64,000 bases of DNA, from assembly GCF_003258515.1 (NCBI RefSeq), contig NZ_QGEH01000001.1:1860001-1924000 (forward strand), written 5' to 3'. The translations under genes and the position numbers were made by a program. Of this stretch, positions 17,042 to 28,600 are shown one piece after another; the stretch's first letter is position 1; each line of letters starts with the position of its first letter. Source of the stretch: Marinobacter bohaiensis (GTDB lineage: Bacteria > Pseudomonadota > Gammaproteobacteria > Pseudomonadales > Oleiphilaceae). Under the pieces are notes generated by a model. It saw only the letters and a list, made by a program, of their open reading frames with translations, had not been told where the DNA came from and ran no database searches.

Positions 17042-18421
17042 TCAGTCGTCGTCGAGCGGCCTGGCGGGCGTGTCGTCCGGGTGAACGGCGGTCACCATTG
17101 CCTCGATCGACCCCTCGCCCAGGCGGGCGGTGATGCCGTCGCCGGCATAAAGATCGGAGGCGCGGCGAATTACGGATTTCTCCGGCGTGCCGACGATGGC
17201 GTAACCGCGATCCAGGGTGGCCAGTGGGCTGACCAGGTGCAGGGATTGCCCGGCGTGAGTCAGTCGTTCTTTCTGTTCGGTCAGGCGCCAGCCGATGGCG
17301 CGGCTGAGGCGTTCTCCCAGCTGGCGAGTCGTGGTCAGTCGGTCGTTGAGCAGGCGCTGCGGGTTCTGGGCGTCGAGCCGCTGTCGCTGTTGCTGCACCT
17401 GGCCTTGCAGGCGCTCAAGGCGCTGGCCGAGGACACCCTGCAGCCGCAGATCAAGTTCATCCAGGCGCTGCTGGTGCATCTGCAGCTCGCGGCGCGGATC
17501 GCGCAACCGTTGACCCAGGTGGCCCAACTGCTGGCTGGCGTGGCGCAGCAGGCGGCGCATGACGCTGTCCAGGCGATGGAATTGCTGGTCGAGCGTGCGC
17601 TGCCAGGCGCTCTGGTCCGGCGCCAGATGCTCGGCCGCGGCGGAGGGCGTGGGCGCGCGCAGATCGGCGACGAAATCGGCGATGCTAAAGTCGACCTCGT
17701 GGCCCACGGCGCTGACCGTGGGCAGGGCGCAGCCGGCGAGGGCGCGGGCTACCTTCTCTTCGTTGAACGGCCACAGGTCTTCCAGCGAGCCGCCGCCGCG
17801 ACCGACGATCAGCACATCCGCGACGCCGTGACGCTGGGCGTTGTCGATGGCGGCGACGATCTCGTCCGCGGCACCGGCGCCCTGGACCGACGTCGGGTAG
17901 AGGGTGACCGGAATCCCCGGGCAGCGACGCTTGAGCACCGTCAGAATGTCATGCACGGCGGCCCCGGTGGGGGAGGTAACGACGCCAATATGGCGTGGCA
18001 CGGCGGGCAGGGCTTTCTTGCGGCTGTCCTCAAAAAGACCTTCCGCCTGCAGCTTCTGCTTGAGCGCTTCGAAGGCTTGCTGCAGGGCGCCGAGACCGGC
18101 GGGCTCCAGGCTCTCGGCGATGATCTGGTAATCGCCCCGGCTCTCGTACAGCGTGACCTTGCCCCGGATCAGCACCTGGTCGCCTTCCTTGGGGCGGGTG
18201 CCGATTTTCTGGTTGTGCCCGCGGAACATGGCGCAGCGTACCTGGCTCTTGGCGTCCTTGAGGGTGAAATACCAGTGTCCTGATGCCGGGCGCGAGAAGG
18301 ACGACAGCTCGCCCTCCACCCACACCTGCAGGAAACTGACCTCCAGCAGATGTCGTACCTGGTGGTTCAGCTCGCTGACGGAAAGCGCGCGCGGGCGTGA
18401 GGCGGTGGCGGTTATATCCAT
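17042..18421 (-). CDS. xseA: Exodeoxyribonuclease VII large subunit
   Basis: This is the large subunit of ExoVII, a bidirectional single-strand DNA exonuclease with XseB. It has 459 residues from the ATG at 18421. A longer frame to 18484 adds an unlikely N-terminus. The N-terminal OB-fold contains VEGELSSFSRPASGHWYF. The catalytic core includes VTSPTGAAVHDI and VGRGGGSLEDLWPFNEE. The C-terminal coiled-coil region (about 275-400) is rich in Gln, Leu and Arg. It is divergent from guaB, an arrangement common in gammaproteobacteria. xseB is not in this window. Confidence 0.96.
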   Translation of the reverse strand: MDITATASRPRALSVSELNHQVRHLLEVSFLQVWVEGELSSFSRPASGHWYFTLKDAKSQVRCAMFRGHNQKIGTRPKEGDQVLIRGKVTLYESRGDYQIIAESLEPAGLGALQQAFEALKQKLQAEGLFEDSRKKALPAVPRHIGVVTSPTGAAVHDILTVLKRRCPGIPVTLYPTSVQGAGAADEIVAAIDNAQRHGVADVLIVGRGGGSLEDLWPFNEEKVARALAGCALPTVSAVGHEVDFSIADFVADLRAPTPSAAAEHLAPDQSAWQRTLDQQFHRLDSVMRRLLRHASQQLGHLGQRLRDPRRELQMHQQRLDELDLRLQGVLGQRLERLQGQVQQQRQRLDAQNPQRLLNDRLTTTRQLGERLSRAIGWRLTEQKERLTHAGQSLHLVSPLATLDRGYAIVGTPEKSVIRRASDLYAGDGITARLGEGSIEAMVTAVHPDDTPARPLDDD

Positions 18422-18506
18422 AATATATAGGGGTTTTCCGAGAACCTTGGTGGTTAAAACAGGCGCAATTTCAAAAGGATGCAATAAAACAGGGTGATAA
18501 TGCAGG

Positions 18507-18535
18507 TTGTCTGTACATTCACACCCTCATATAAT
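18507..18535 (+). promoter_or_regulatory. Sigma-70 promoter for guaB operon
   Basis: The -35 TTGTCT (18507-18512), a 17-nt spacer and a perfect -10 TATAAT (18530-18535) form a strong promoter. The start point would be near 18542, leaving a leader of about 210 nt before guaB that holds a candidate 57-residue frame. Confidence 0.78.
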
Positions 18536-18554
18536 AGATCGATTAAAGGGAGCG

Positions 18555-18728
18555 ATGATAAACACGCTTCGGCAACTCCTCCAGTCCCGACCGGAAATCG
18601 AACCCTCTCGGGCCAGCTGGATACAGGTGCTGAAGCGTTTGTTTTATCTGAATTCCCTGATAGCTGCCGGACCTGCCTTTCCAATTCCAGTGCCGGCGTC
18701 TTCAGGGACAGGCCTCCCGGAAATTTAG
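18555..18728 (+). CDS. Candidate 57-residue ORF in the guaB leader
   Basis: An ATG lies just after AAGGGAG, about 13 nt from the predicted guaB transcription start, and opens a frame that ends at TAG 18726-18728, 23 bp before guaB. It begins MINTLRQLLQSRPEIEPS, has a moderately hydrophobic middle (FYLNSLIAAGPAF) and a Pro/Gly-rich end. I do not recognise it. It could be a real small protein, a regulatory upstream ORF, or chance. Good promoter and ribosome-site geometry favours translation. Confidence 0.35.
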   Translation: MINTLRQLLQSRPEIEPSRASWIQVLKRLFYLNSLIAAGPAFPIPVPASSGTGLPEI

Positions 18729-18736
18729 CACGTTAG

Positions 18737-20215
<1,479 letters not shown>

Positions 20216-20352
20216 TTCCAGCGGTGAATGATGACAGGCAAGCGGACAGCGCCGCTTCGCCGCTCGGGACTTGAGGCCGGCGCCTTGAGTCCGCTACCGG
20301 GGTGCGGGATATTGACTCGTGCCCCGTTCGTTTTTTCTGAGTTGAGGATTTC

Positions 20353-21930
20353 ATGGTTCAAAACATTCATGACCACCGCATTCTGATCCTGGATTTTGGT
20401 TCCCAGTACACCCAGCTGATTGCCCGCCGCGTTCGTGAGATCGGTGTCTACTGTGAAATCCGTGCGTTCGATGTCACGGCCGAAGACATCGCCGAGTTCC
20501 GTCCCAAAGGCATCATTCTCGCCGGCAGCCCCGAATCGGTGACCGACCTGGGTGGGCCGCGCCCGCCGGAAGGGCTTTTCGACCAGGGTATCCCGGTGCT
20601 GGGTATCTGCTACGGCATGCAGGCGATGGCCGAGCAGCTCGGCGGCCGGGTGGCCAGCTCCGAGAAGCGCGAGTTTGGTTATGCCCAGGTCAAGGTCCGT
20701 GCCGAGGGGCCGTTGCTGAAAGACATCACCGATCACCTCACCGAGCAGGGCGAGTCCCTCCTGGACGTGTGGATGAGCCATGGTGACAAGGTCGTGGCCT
20801 TGCCGGATGGCTTCGAGCTGCTGGCCTCCACCGAAAGCGCACCGATCGCCGCGATGCAGAACGTCGAGCGCAAGCTCTACGGCGTCCAGTTCCACCCGGA
20901 AGTGACCCACACCCTGCAGGGCAAACGCATTCTGGAGCACTTCGTGCGGAACATCGCCGACTGTGAAGCGCTCTGGACCCCGGCCCAGATCGTCGACGAC
21001 GCGGTGCGCCAGATTCGCGAACAGGTGGGTTCCGAGAAGGTGCTGCTGGGGCTGTCCGGTGGCGTCGATTCGTCCGTGACCGCGGCGTTGCTGCACAAGG
21101 CCATCGGTGACCAGCTCACCTGCGTGTTCGTGGACAACGGCCTGCTGCGTCTGCACGAGGGCGATCAGGTCATGGATATGTTCTCACGCAACATGGGCGT
21201 GAAAGTGATTCGCGCCGATTCCGAAGACCTGTTCCTGTCCAAGCTCAAGGGCGTGACCGATCCGGAAGAGAAGCGCAAGGTCATCGGCAATACCTTCATC
21301 GACGTGTTTGATGACGAGGCTACCCGCATCAAGGACGTCAACTGGCTGGCCCAGGGCACCATCTACCCGGACGTGATCGAGTCCGCCGCGTCCAAGACCG
21401 GCAAGGCTCACGTCATCAAATCCCACCACAATGTGGGCGGGTTGCCGGAGACCATGAAGCTCAAGCTGGTCGAGCCGCTGCGCGAGCTGTTCAAGGACGA
21501 GGTGCGCCGCATAGGCCTGGAGCTGGGCCTGCCCTACGACATGCTCTACCGTCACCCGTTCCCGGGGCCGGGGCTGGGTGTGCGCATTCTGGGCGAGGTG
21601 AAGAAGGAATATGCCGACATCCTGCGTCGTGCCGATGCCATCTTCCTCGAAGAGCTGCATCGTGCCGACTATTACCACAAGGTCAGCCAGGCCTTCGCGG
21701 TCTTCCTGCCGGTGAAGTCGGTCGGCGTTGTCGGCGATGCCCGCCGTTACGAATATGTCATCGCCGTGCGCGCGGTCGAGACGGTCGATTTCATGACCGC
21801 CCGCTGGGCACACCTCCCGTACGAGCTGCTTGAGACCGTGTCGAGCCGGATCATCAACGAAATTTCCGGCGTATCGCGGGTCACCTACGACATTTCCTCC
21901 AAGCCGCCCGCCACGATTGAGTGGGAATAA
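20353..21930 (+). CDS. guaA: GMP synthase (glutamine-hydrolysing)
   Basis: This enzyme converts XMP to GMP using glutamine and ATP. The protein has 525 residues. The N-terminal class I glutamine amidotransferase has the nucleophile in GICYGMQ and the His-Glu pair in [12 protein letters not shown]. The PP-loop of the ATP pyrophosphatase domain is [14 protein letters not shown]. The C-terminal dimerisation domain ends [14 protein letters not shown], the conserved C-terminus. It is downstream of guaB, and tadA follows after 31 bp. Confidence 0.98.
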   Translation: MVQNIHDHRILILDFGSQYTQLIARRVREIGVYCEIRAFDVTAEDIAEFRPKGIILAGSPESVTDLGGPRPPEGLFDQGIPVLGICYGMQAMAEQLGGRVASSEKREFGYAQVKVRAEGPLLKDITDHLTEQGESLLDVWMSHGDKVVALPDGFELLASTESAPIAAMQNVERKLYGVQFHPEVTHTLQGKRILEHFVRNIADCEALWTPAQIVDDAVRQIREQVGSEKVLLGLSGGVDSSVTAALLHKAIGDQLTCVFVDNGLLRLHEGDQVMDMFSRNMGVKVIRADSEDLFLSKLKGVTDPEEKRKVIGNTFIDVFDDEATRIKDVNWLAQGTIYPDVIESAASKTGKAHVIKSHHNVGGLPETMKLKLVEPLRELFKDEVRRIGLELGLPYDMLYRHPFPGPGLGVRILGEVKKEYADILRRADAIFLEELHRADYYHKVSQAFAVFLPVKSVGVVGDARRYEYVIAVRAVETVDFMTARWAHLPYELLETVSSRIINEISGVSRVTYDISSKPPATIEWE

Positions 21931-21961
21931 GTCGCGCTCACCAGAGTGGAAATTTAACGGG

Positions 21962-22516
21962 ATGGTAACGGAGCAGGCGAGTCATCAGGCGCAAGAGGAT
22001 GTACGCTGGATGACTCGTGCCCTGGCTCTGGCCGAACAGGCGGCCTCAATCGGTGAAGTACCGGTTGGGGCCGTCGTCGTGTTGGACGGCCGCGAAATCG
22101 GTGCCGGGTTCAACGCGCCTATCTCCGGATGCGATCCCACCGCCCATGCGGAAATGCGTGCGCTGCGTGATGCGGCGCTGCGGGTGGGGAACTATCGCCT
22201 GTCCGGTGCTACGCTCTACGTGACGATCGAGCCGTGCACCATGTGTGCCGGTGCCCTGGTTCACAGCCGTATCTCGCGACTGGTATACGGCGCTACGGAG
22301 CCCAAGGCGGGCGCTATCGAATCGTCGGCCCGGGTACTTGAGGGCGAGGCCATGAACTGGCAGATCGAAGTGGTCGCCGGTGTCATGGCGCAAGCCTGTA
22401 GCGACCGGATGAGCACGTTCTTTGCAGCACGAAGAAAAGCGATCAAGGAACAGCGCCGGCAAAAGCGCCAGGGACAGAGGGGCGAGAACGGGCAGGGACC
22501 GGCCAGCCAGGGCTAG
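21962..22516 (+). CDS. tadA: tRNA-specific adenosine deaminase
   Basis: This zinc enzyme converts the wobble A34 of tRNA-Arg(ACG) to inosine. It has 184 residues from the ATG at 21962, so the frame running back into guaA is not used. The zinc and catalytic motif HAE is at 62-64 (TAHAEMRALRDA) and the PCxxC motif at 91-95 (EPCTMCAGALV). A basic C-terminal tail (KEQRRQKRQGQRG) extends beyond the E. coli length. It lies immediately after guaA and is probably cotranscribed. Confidence 0.94.
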   Translation: MVTEQASHQAQEDVRWMTRALALAEQAASIGEVPVGAVVVLDGREIGAGFNAPISGCDPTAHAEMRALRDAALRVGNYRLSGATLYVTIEPCTMCAGALVHSRISRLVYGATEPKAGAIESSARVLEGEAMNWQIEVVAGVMAQACSDRMSTFFAARRKAIKEQRRQKRQGQRGENGQGPASQG

Positions 22517-22566
22517 CGCGGGCCAACTCCTGCTCCAACTGACATCGGGAACGGAAAGGGAAAGCG

Positions 22567-23553
22567 ATGAAAGTTCTGGTTACCGGCGGAGCCGGTTATA
22601 TTGGCAGTCACGTGGTGCGCCAGCTGGGCGAAGCCGGGCACGACGTTGTGGTCTATGACAATCTCTCCACCGGCCATCGCTGGGCCGTCACCTGCGGTGA
22701 GCTGGTCGTGGGTGACCTGGCGGACGAAGCGGCGCTGCAGGCCCTGTTCGAAGCGCACGATTTTGAGGCGGTGCTGCACTTCGCCGCGGCCATCGTGGTG
22801 CCGGAATCTGTGGCCAACCCGCTCAAGTACTACAGCAACAACACCCGCAACACCCTGAATCTTCTCAAGGCTGTCGAGCGCCACGAGGTGCCCTACATGG
22901 TGTTTTCCTCCACGGCGGCGGTCTATGGCATGCCCGATGCAGAGATTCTCACCGAGGATATGCCCCTGGCGCCGATCAACCCGTACGGCGCGTCGAAAAT
23001 GATGAGTGAGCGCATGATCATGGACCTGGCGGCTGCCAGTTCACTCAACTACGTGATCCTGCGTTACTTCAACGTTGCCGGCGCCAATCCCGACGGCCTG
23101 CTGGGGCAGGCCACGCCGGAGGCCACGCACCTGATCAAAGTGGCCTGCGAGTGTGTGACCGGCGCGCGCGAGGGCATGCAGATTTTTGGAACCGATTACG
23201 GCACGCGGGATGGCACCTGCGTGCGCGATTATATCCACGTCGAAGACCTGGCCAAGGCGCACGTCATGGCCCTGGATCATATGAAACAGGGTGGGGCGTC
23301 CGATGTACTCAATTGCGGCTACGGTCGCGGCTTCACCGTGCGTGAGGTGATCGACGTGGTGAAACGGCTTTCCGGCTCCGATTTTCCGGTTAACGAAACC
23401 GGGCGACGGGCCGGGGACCCGGCTGCGCTGATGGCGGATAACTCGAAAATTACCCGAACGCTGGGTTGGCAGCCCGACTACGACAACCTCGATACCATTG
23501 TCGGGAACGCGCTGGCCTGGGAGCAGATCTGGCAGGACCGCCAGAAAGGCTGA
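22567..23553 (+). CDS. galE: UDP-glucose 4-epimerase
   Basis: This NAD-dependent short-chain epimerase interconverts UDP-glucose and UDP-galactose. It has 328 residues. The Rossmann motif is TGGAGYIGSHVVRQL at ~7-21. The catalytic Ser/Tyr/Lys lie in FSSTAAVYG and NPYGASKMMSE. The substrate-binding region includes YFNVAGANPDG and GTRDGTCVRDYIHVEDLA, which is characteristic of GalE. A purine-rich ribosome site precedes the ATG. ugd follows 34 bp downstream, making a small sugar-nucleotide operon. Confidence 0.95.
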   Translation: MKVLVTGGAGYIGSHVVRQLGEAGHDVVVYDNLSTGHRWAVTCGELVVGDLADEAALQALFEAHDFEAVLHFAAAIVVPESVANPLKYYSNNTRNTLNLLKAVERHEVPYMVFSSTAAVYGMPDAEILTEDMPLAPINPYGASKMMSERMIMDLAAASSLNYVILRYFNVAGANPDGLLGQATPEATHLIKVACECVTGAREGMQIFGTDYGTRDGTCVRDYIHVEDLAKAHVMALDHMKQGGASDVLNCGYGRGFTVREVIDVVKRLSGSDFPVNETGRRAGDPAALMADNSKITRTLGWQPDYDNLDTIVGNALAWEQIWQDRQKG

Positions 23554-23587
23554 TACAGAATTCGTAACGCTTTAAAAGGAAGAGTGC

Positions 23588-24937
23588 ATGAAAATCACGA
23601 TCTTCGGAACTGGGTATGTAGGACTGGTGACCGGCGCCTGTCTGGCTGACGTTGGCCACGAAGTCCTGTGCATGGATGTGGACCCGGAAAAAATCGACAA
23701 GCTGCGCAGCGGCATCATCCCCATCTATGAGCCGGGGCTGGAGTCGATTGTTGCCCATAACGCCTCGGCAGGCCGCCTGCTGTTTACCACCGATACCGCT
23801 GAGGCGGTCGCGCACGGCGATGTGCAGTTCATCGCGGTCGGTACGCCGCCGGATGAGGACGGCTCCGCTGACCTGCAGTATGTCACGGCGGTGGCCCGTT
23901 CGATTGGTCAGCATATGAGCGACTACAAGGTCGTCGTGGACAAATCCACCGTGCCGGTTGGCACCGCCGACAAGGTGCGAGCGGCTCTGCGTGCGGAGCT
24001 GGACAAGCGCGGCGAAGAGCTGGATTTCGACGTGGTCTCCAACCCCGAGTTTCTGAAGGAAGGCGCGGCCGTGGCCGACTTCATGAAGCCGGATCGCATT
24101 GTCGTGGGCACCGAAAGCGACAAGGCGGAGGAAATCCTGCGCGAGGTCTACTACCCGTTCAACCGTAACCACGACCGTATGATCTTCATGGACGTGCGTT
24201 CGGCCGAGCTGACCAAGTACGCCGCCAACGCCATGCTGGCCACCAAGATCAGCTTCATGAACGAGATCGCCAATCTGGCCGAGCGCCTGGGCGCGGATAT
24301 CGAAGCGGTGCGTCGTGGCATCGGTTCCGATCCGCGCATTGGCTACCACTTCATCTATCCGGGTTGCGGCTACGGCGGCTCATGCTTCCCGAAAGACGTC
24401 ACGGCGCTGTCCCGCACGGCCCGCGACTGCGACTACGAGGCGCGCCTGCTGAACGCCGTCGAGGCGGTCAACATGGCCCAGAAGCACGTGCTGTTCGACA
24501 AGGTCAGCCACTACTTCGGCGGCGACCTGTCAGGCAAGACCATTGCCCTGTGGGGGCTGGCGTTCAAGCCCAATACCGACGACATGCGCGAAGCGTCCTC
24601 CCGTGTGCTGATGGAGTCGCTCTGGAAGGCCGGTGCCCGGGTCCAGGCCTACGATCCGGAAGCCATGCAGGAAACCCAGCGGATCTACGGCGAAGAGCCG
24701 GGTCTGCAGCTGTGTGGCACCAAGGAGCAGGCCATGAAGGGCGCCGATGCCCTGGTCATCTGCACCGAGTGGAAAGAGTTCCGCCTGCCGGACTTCGCCG
24801 CGATTGCCGAGGCACTGAAGCATCCGGTGGTATTCGACGGTCGTAACCTCTATGCGCCGGACATGGTCGAGCGCCATGGCCTTGTTTACTATGCTATAGG
24901 TAGAGGTAAGACTCAGTTTTCCGCAACCGGGAGCTAA
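23588..24937 (+). CDS. ugd: UDP-glucose 6-dehydrogenase
   Basis: This enzyme oxidises UDP-glucose to UDP-glucuronate with two NAD+. It has 449 residues. The N-terminal Rossmann motif is [19 protein letters not shown]. The catalytic cysteine lies in [17 protein letters not shown], and the substrate lysine in [11 protein letters not shown]. The C-terminal domain contains [16 protein letters not shown]. It is in an operon with galE and followed by a HIT gene. Its product feeds the UDP-glucuronate 4-epimerase encoded at 46.5 kb. Confidence 0.97.
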   Translation: MKITIFGTGYVGLVTGACLADVGHEVLCMDVDPEKIDKLRSGIIPIYEPGLESIVAHNASAGRLLFTTDTAEAVAHGDVQFIAVGTPPDEDGSADLQYVTAVARSIGQHMSDYKVVVDKSTVPVGTADKVRAALRAELDKRGEELDFDVVSNPEFLKEGAAVADFMKPDRIVVGTESDKAEEILREVYYPFNRNHDRMIFMDVRSAELTKYAANAMLATKISFMNEIANLAERLGADIEAVRRGIGSDPRIGYHFIYPGCGYGGSCFPKDVTALSRTARDCDYEARLLNAVEAVNMAQKHVLFDKVSHYFGGDLSGKTIALWGLAFKPNTDDMREASSRVLMESLWKAGARVQAYDPEAMQETQRIYGEEPGLQLCGTKEQAMKGADALVICTEWKEFRLPDFAAIAEALKHPVVFDGRNLYAPDMVERHGLVYYAIGRGKTQFSATGS

Positions 24938-24939
24938 GC

Positions 24940-25374
24940 ATGGACGGGGCAGGCGACTTTATCCTGCACCAGAAGCTCGCTGAAGATACGGTGCCGCTGG
25001 CCACAAGCGAGCTGAGCGAGCTGCGATTGATGAATGACAGCCACTATCCCTGGCTCCTGCTCGTCCCTCGACGGGTGGGAGTCAGGGAAGTGTACGAGCT
25101 GCCGCCGGCGGATCAGCAGCGGCTGGTGCGGGAGTCCAGTGCCATCGGCGAGGCGTTGATGACCGTCTTCGACGGCCACAAGCTGAACGTCGCGGCGCTG
25201 GGCAATATGGTGCCGCAGCTCCATCTGCATCACGTGGTGCGCTACGAGGGTGACGCGGCGTGGCCGGGTCCGGTCTGGGGTGTGGTGCCTGCGGCGGCCT
25301 ACAGTGAGGCGGCGTTGCGGGACATGCGCAAGAAGCTGGTCCCCGTCATTTCGGCCTTCAACTCCGTGTCCTGA
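24940..25374 (+). CDS. HIT family protein
   Basis: This 144-residue histidine-triad protein likely acts on nucleotide phosphoanhydrides or phosphoramidates. The triad region reads VPQLHLHHVVRYEGD, where His-x-His-x-His is replaced by H-L-H-H, so the motif is slightly altered. The start ATG lies 2 bp after the ugd stop, with GGGAG inside the ugd end as ribosome site, so it is translated as part of the galE-ugd operon. The substrate is unknown. Confidence 0.85.
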   Translation: MDGAGDFILHQKLAEDTVPLATSELSELRLMNDSHYPWLLLVPRRVGVREVYELPPADQQRLVRESSAIGEALMTVFDGHKLNVAALGNMVPQLHLHHVVRYEGDAAWPGPVWGVVPAAAYSEAALRDMRKKLVPVISAFNSVS

Positions 25375-25389
25375 CCCTTTCCGGTCAGG
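25370..25389. terminator. Possible bidirectional terminator between HIT gene and fabR
   Basis: CCTGACC (25370-25376) and GGTCAGG (25383-25389) form a perfect 7-bp stem with a 6-nt loop, overlapping both convergent stop codons. T-runs are missing, so termination is only suggested. Confidence 0.4.
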
Positions 25390-26017
25390 TGCGGAATCCC
25401 TTTTCGCCCTGGCGTGCCAGCGCCTGGGCGCCTACCAGGATCATTCTCAGCTCGTTCTTGAGCTTCTCCTGCAACACGGTTTTCTCTCGTGGTGACGCGT
25501 CGAGGGCTTCGGCGCCCTGGTTGAATACCAGTGTGACCATGGCCTCGGCGACCAGTCGCGCCTCGGCCAGCGGTTTTCCCTGTTCTTCCCCGAAACGTCG
25601 CAGGTCGTCGGCCAGTTCCGTTACGAAATGGTCAATCTCGGCCTGTATGGCGGTCCGGAACGTCTTGGAGACCCCCGTGCGCTCGCGCAGCATCAACCGG
25701 AACAGGTTGGCGTTGTTGCTCAGGTACTCCATGAAGGTGTCGACGGAAGTGTTGATGGCGCTGCCGTTGCGGGCGATGCGTTTGCGTGCCTGGCGCATCA
25801 GTTGGCGCAGTGCCACGCCGCCTTCATCCACCAGGGCCAGGCCCAGTTCGTCCAGTTCGGCGAAATGGCGGTAGAAGGACGTGGGGGCGATGCCGGCTTC
25901 CCGGGCCACCTCCCGCAGGCTCAGGCTGCCGAAGCCCCGTTCCGCGCTGAGCTGTCTCAGGGCAGCATCCATCAGGGCGCGGCGGGTCTTGAGCTTCTGT
26001 TCGGCGCGGGCGGACAC
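25385..26017 (-). CDS. fabR: TetR-family repressor FabR (unsaturated fatty acid synthesis)
   Basis: FabR represses fabA/fabB or desaturase genes and senses unsaturated acyl thioesters. The 210-residue protein matches E. coli FabR almost continuously at the N-terminus: [20 protein letters not shown], then [30 protein letters not shown] and [13 protein letters not shown]. The C-terminal half keeps [10 protein letters not shown] and [16 protein letters not shown]. It is a single gene, convergent with the HIT gene. No obvious target gene lies next to it. Confidence 0.93.
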   Translation of the reverse strand: MSARAEQKLKTRRALMDAALRQLSAERGFGSLSLREVAREAGIAPTSFYRHFAELDELGLALVDEGGVALRQLMRQARKRIARNGSAINTSVDTFMEYLSNNANLFRLMLRERTGVSKTFRTAIQAEIDHFVTELADDLRRFGEEQGKPLAEARLVAEAMVTLVFNQGAEALDASPREKTVLQEKLKNELRMILVGAQALARQGEKGFRT

Positions 26018-26408
26018 AGCGTTCTCCAGTTCCAGTTGGTCCAGGGAGTGCCCGGTGGGGGCTCCCGAAAAGGCAACATGTTACCGTCACAGGGCGGGAG
26101 CGTCATCTCGCGCGGTGACTGCAGGCAGGCCGGTCGGCTGAAGGTGACGATCAGCGTGTACAAATCGGTACCGATGCGGCCTGATTTTGATGGCGGTTAT
26201 GTTTATAATATGCGGCCTTTAAAGAACCGATGGGTCCGCTCGCGGGCGGGGCTGCGGCTATTGTGGTCGGCAGTCTGGCAGGGCGGTGCAGGCTCGGCGG
26301 TTTTCCTTTGATGTGATCAGCGCTCCGTGACGACGGACGAGGCCGGCAGGACCGGTGCTCCGGCGGCTGTGAGATCGCTGCTGTTGGTTATGTTACGGGG
26401 ATTCGAAT
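26018..26408. promoter_or_regulatory. Divergent spacer between fabR and fmdB-aspS with a candidate promoter
   Basis: This 391-bp spacer contains a perfect -10 TATAAT at 26204-26209 with a weak -35 CTGATT at 26181-26186 (17-nt spacing), pointing to the fmdB-aspS operon. That leaves about 190 nt of leader. I see no convincing gene in either strand. Confidence 0.45.
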
Positions 26409-26663
26409 ATGCCGATTTATGAGTATGTCTGCGACGCGTGCGGCTTCGAGAAAGACGTGATCCAGAAGATGAGTGACGCGCCGCTCAAGGCGTGTCCGTC
26501 GTGCGAGGCGGATGCGTTTCGCAAGCGAATTTCGGCCGCCGGCTTCCGCCTGTCCGGAAGCGGCTGGTACGAGACCGATTTCAAGACCGGAAGCAAGAAG
26601 AACCTGGCCGAGAAAAGCGGTCAGTCCGGAACCACAAGCAAGACTGAGTCGGCGGCCGGCTGA
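26409..26663 (+). CDS. FmdB-type zinc-ribbon protein
   Basis: This 84-residue protein has one zinc ribbon formed by CDACG near residue 8 and CPSC near residue 34, with the family start MPIYEYVCDACG. The C-terminus is low-complexity (Gly, Ser, Thr, Lys). The FmdB family was named as a putative regulator, but its molecular role is not established. It lies 40 bp upstream of aspS, as in many gammaproteobacteria. Confidence 0.88.
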   Translation: MPIYEYVCDACGFEKDVIQKMSDAPLKACPSCEADAFRKRISAAGFRLSGSGWYETDFKTGSKKNLAEKSGQSGTTSKTESAAG

Positions 26664-26703
26664 GTCTCGAACACATTTCGAACACTGATTAACAGGAATG
26701 GAT

Positions 26704-28509
26704 ATGCGCAGTCACTATTGCGGTGGAATCAACGAATCACACATCGATCAGGACGTGACCCTCTGCGGCTGGGTTCATCGTCGCCGCGACCATGGCGGGG
26801 TTATCTTTCTGGATCTGCGTGATCGTGACGGCATGTCCCAGGTGGTTGTCGATCCGGACACGCCCGAAGCATTCGCGCTGGCCGAGAAAGTACGCAGCGA
26901 GTTCGTTATCCAAATCACCGGTCGTGTGCGTCGTCGTCCGCAAGGTACGGAAAACGCCAACATGCCGACCGGGCAGGTGGAAGTGCTGTGTAAGGAACTG
27001 ACCATCCTCAACGCCGCCGCCACGCCGCCGTTCCCGCTGGACGAGCACGTTGACGTGGGCGAGGACGTGCGCCTGCGCTACCGCTTCGTCGACCTGCGTC
27101 GCCCGGAGATGCTCAACCGCCTGCGCTTCCGCTCGCGGGTCACCAGCTACATCCGCAACTACCTGGACAGCCACGACTTCATGGACGTGGAGACGCCGAT
27201 CCTGACCCGCGCCACGCCGGAAGGCGCCCGCGACTACCTGGTGCCGAGCCGGACCCACGACGGTTCCTTCTTCGCGCTGCCGCAGTCGCCGCAGCTGTTC
27301 AAGCAGCTGCTGATGGTGTCCGGCGTTGACCGCTACTACCAGATCGCCAAGTGCTTCCGTGACGAAGACCTGCGCGCCGACCGTCAGCCGGAGTTCACCC
27401 AGGTGGACATCGAGGCGTCGTTCATCGACGAGAAGGGCCTGATGGGCATCACCGAAGGCATGGTGCGCGAGCTGTTCCGCGACGTGCTCAAGGTGGATCT
27501 GCCGGAATTCCCGCGGATGCCGTATGCCGAAGCCATGCAGCGCTATGGCAGCGACAAGCCGGATCTGCGTATCCCGCTGGAGCTGATCGACGTGGCCGAC
27601 CTCGTGGAAAGCGTCGACTTCAAGGTCTTCGCCGGCCCGGCCAAGGACCCGAAAGGTCGCGTGGCCGCGCTGCGCCTGCCGAAGGGTGGCGAGCTGACCC
27701 GCAAGCAGATCGACGAGTACACCAAGTACGTTGGCATCTACGGCGCCAAAGGTCTGGCCTACATCAAGGTCAACGACCTGAGCCAGGGCGTGGCCGGCCT
27801 GCAGTCGCCGATCATCAAGTTCCTGGGTGACGACGTGGCCCAGGCACTGATCGAACGGGTCGGCGCGGAAGACGGTGATATCGTCTTCTTCGGTGCGGAC
27901 AAGACCAGCATCGTCAACGAGGCTCTGGGTGCGCTGCGCGTCAAGCTGGGTCACGATCTGAACCTGCTGACCGCCGAGTGGGCGCCGCTGTGGGTGGTCG
28001 ATTTCCCGATGTTCGAGGAAGGCAGCGATGGCAGCCTGACCGCGATTCATCACCCGTTCACCGCGCCGTCCTGTACGCCGGAAGAGCTGGCGGCGGACCC
28101 GGCCAACGCGCTGTCCCGTGCCTACGACATGGTGCTCAACGGCACCGAGCTGGGCGGTGGTTCGATCCGTATCCACAACGAGGATATGCAGCAGGCGGTC
28201 TTCCGCATCCTGGGCATCGACGAAGAGGAAGCGCGCGCCAAGTTCGGCTTCCTGCTGGATGCGCTGAAGTTCGGCTGCCCGCCCCACGGCGGCCTGGCGT
28301 TCGGTCTGGACCGTCTGGTCATGCTGATGACCGGTGCCTCTTCCATCCGTGACGTGATCGCGTTCCCGAAAACCCAGAGCGCGACCTGCCTGATGACTCA
28401 GGCACCGGGCGAAGTGGACGAGCGTCAGCTGCGCGAGCTGCACATCCGTCTGCGCAAGCCGGCGGTTGCCAAGGGCGCTGAAGCCGGAGACGCCAAGAAA
28501 GAAGACTGA
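26704..28509 (+). CDS. aspS: Aspartyl-tRNA synthetase, probably non-discriminating
   Basis: This class II synthetase has 601 residues. The ATG at 26704 is chosen because AGGA lies 6 nt before it, whereas the ATG at 26698 abuts AGGA. The N-terminal OB-fold reads [20 protein letters not shown]. The His after RRRD is the residue that marks non-discriminating AspRS (His31 in Pseudomonas aeruginosa, Leu in E. coli), so the enzyme probably also makes Asp-tRNA-Asn. Class II motifs include [20 protein letters not shown] and [16 protein letters not shown] bacterial GAD insertion is present in the middle. It heads the yebC-ruv region. Confidence 0.96.
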   Translation: MRSHYCGGINESHIDQDVTLCGWVHRRRDHGGVIFLDLRDRDGMSQVVVDPDTPEAFALAEKVRSEFVIQITGRVRRRPQGTENANMPTGQVEVLCKELTILNAAATPPFPLDEHVDVGEDVRLRYRFVDLRRPEMLNRLRFRSRVTSYIRNYLDSHDFMDVETPILTRATPEGARDYLVPSRTHDGSFFALPQSPQLFKQLLMVSGVDRYYQIAKCFRDEDLRADRQPEFTQVDIEASFIDEKGLMGITEGMVRELFRDVLKVDLPEFPRMPYAEAMQRYGSDKPDLRIPLELIDVADLVESVDFKVFAGPAKDPKGRVAALRLPKGGELTRKQIDEYTKYVGIYGAKGLAYIKVNDLSQGVAGLQSPIIKFLGDDVAQALIERVGAEDGDIVFFGADKTSIVNEALGALRVKLGHDLNLLTAEWAPLWVVDFPMFEEGSDGSLTAIHHPFTAPSCTPEELAADPANALSRAYDMVLNGTELGGGSIRIHNEDMQQAVFRILGIDEEEARAKFGFLLDALKFGCPPHGGLAFGLDRLVMLMTGASSIRDVIAFPKTQSATCLMTQAPGEVDERQLRELHIRLRKPAVAKGAEAGDAKKED

Positions 28510-28516
28510 AGTACAC

Positions 28517-28581
28517 CGGGCCCGCCTGCTTGAGACCCGATAGGGGTAGCTCTCGGTTGCCCGTTGCCGCGGGCGGGCCCG
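28517..28581 (+). repeat. 10-bp perfect inverted repeat between aspS and yebC
   Basis: CGGGCCCGCC (28517-28526) and GGCGGGCCCG (28572-28581) can pair across 45 nt. There is no T-run, and the ribosome site of yebC follows soon after. It may stabilise or separate the aspS and yebC parts of the message. Confidence 0.5.
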
Positions 28582-28600
28582 TCGATTGAAGGAGTGATGT

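Noticed and set aside
26153-26162. AGCGTGTACA as a FabR operator near fabR
   Set aside because: It resembles half of a FabR-type site but the symmetric half is missing, and no fatty-acid gene lies next to it.
26737-28443. Long minus-strand open frame opposite aspS
   Set aside because: It is a shadow of aspS, rich in His, Gln and Arg with no recognisable domain or ribosome site.
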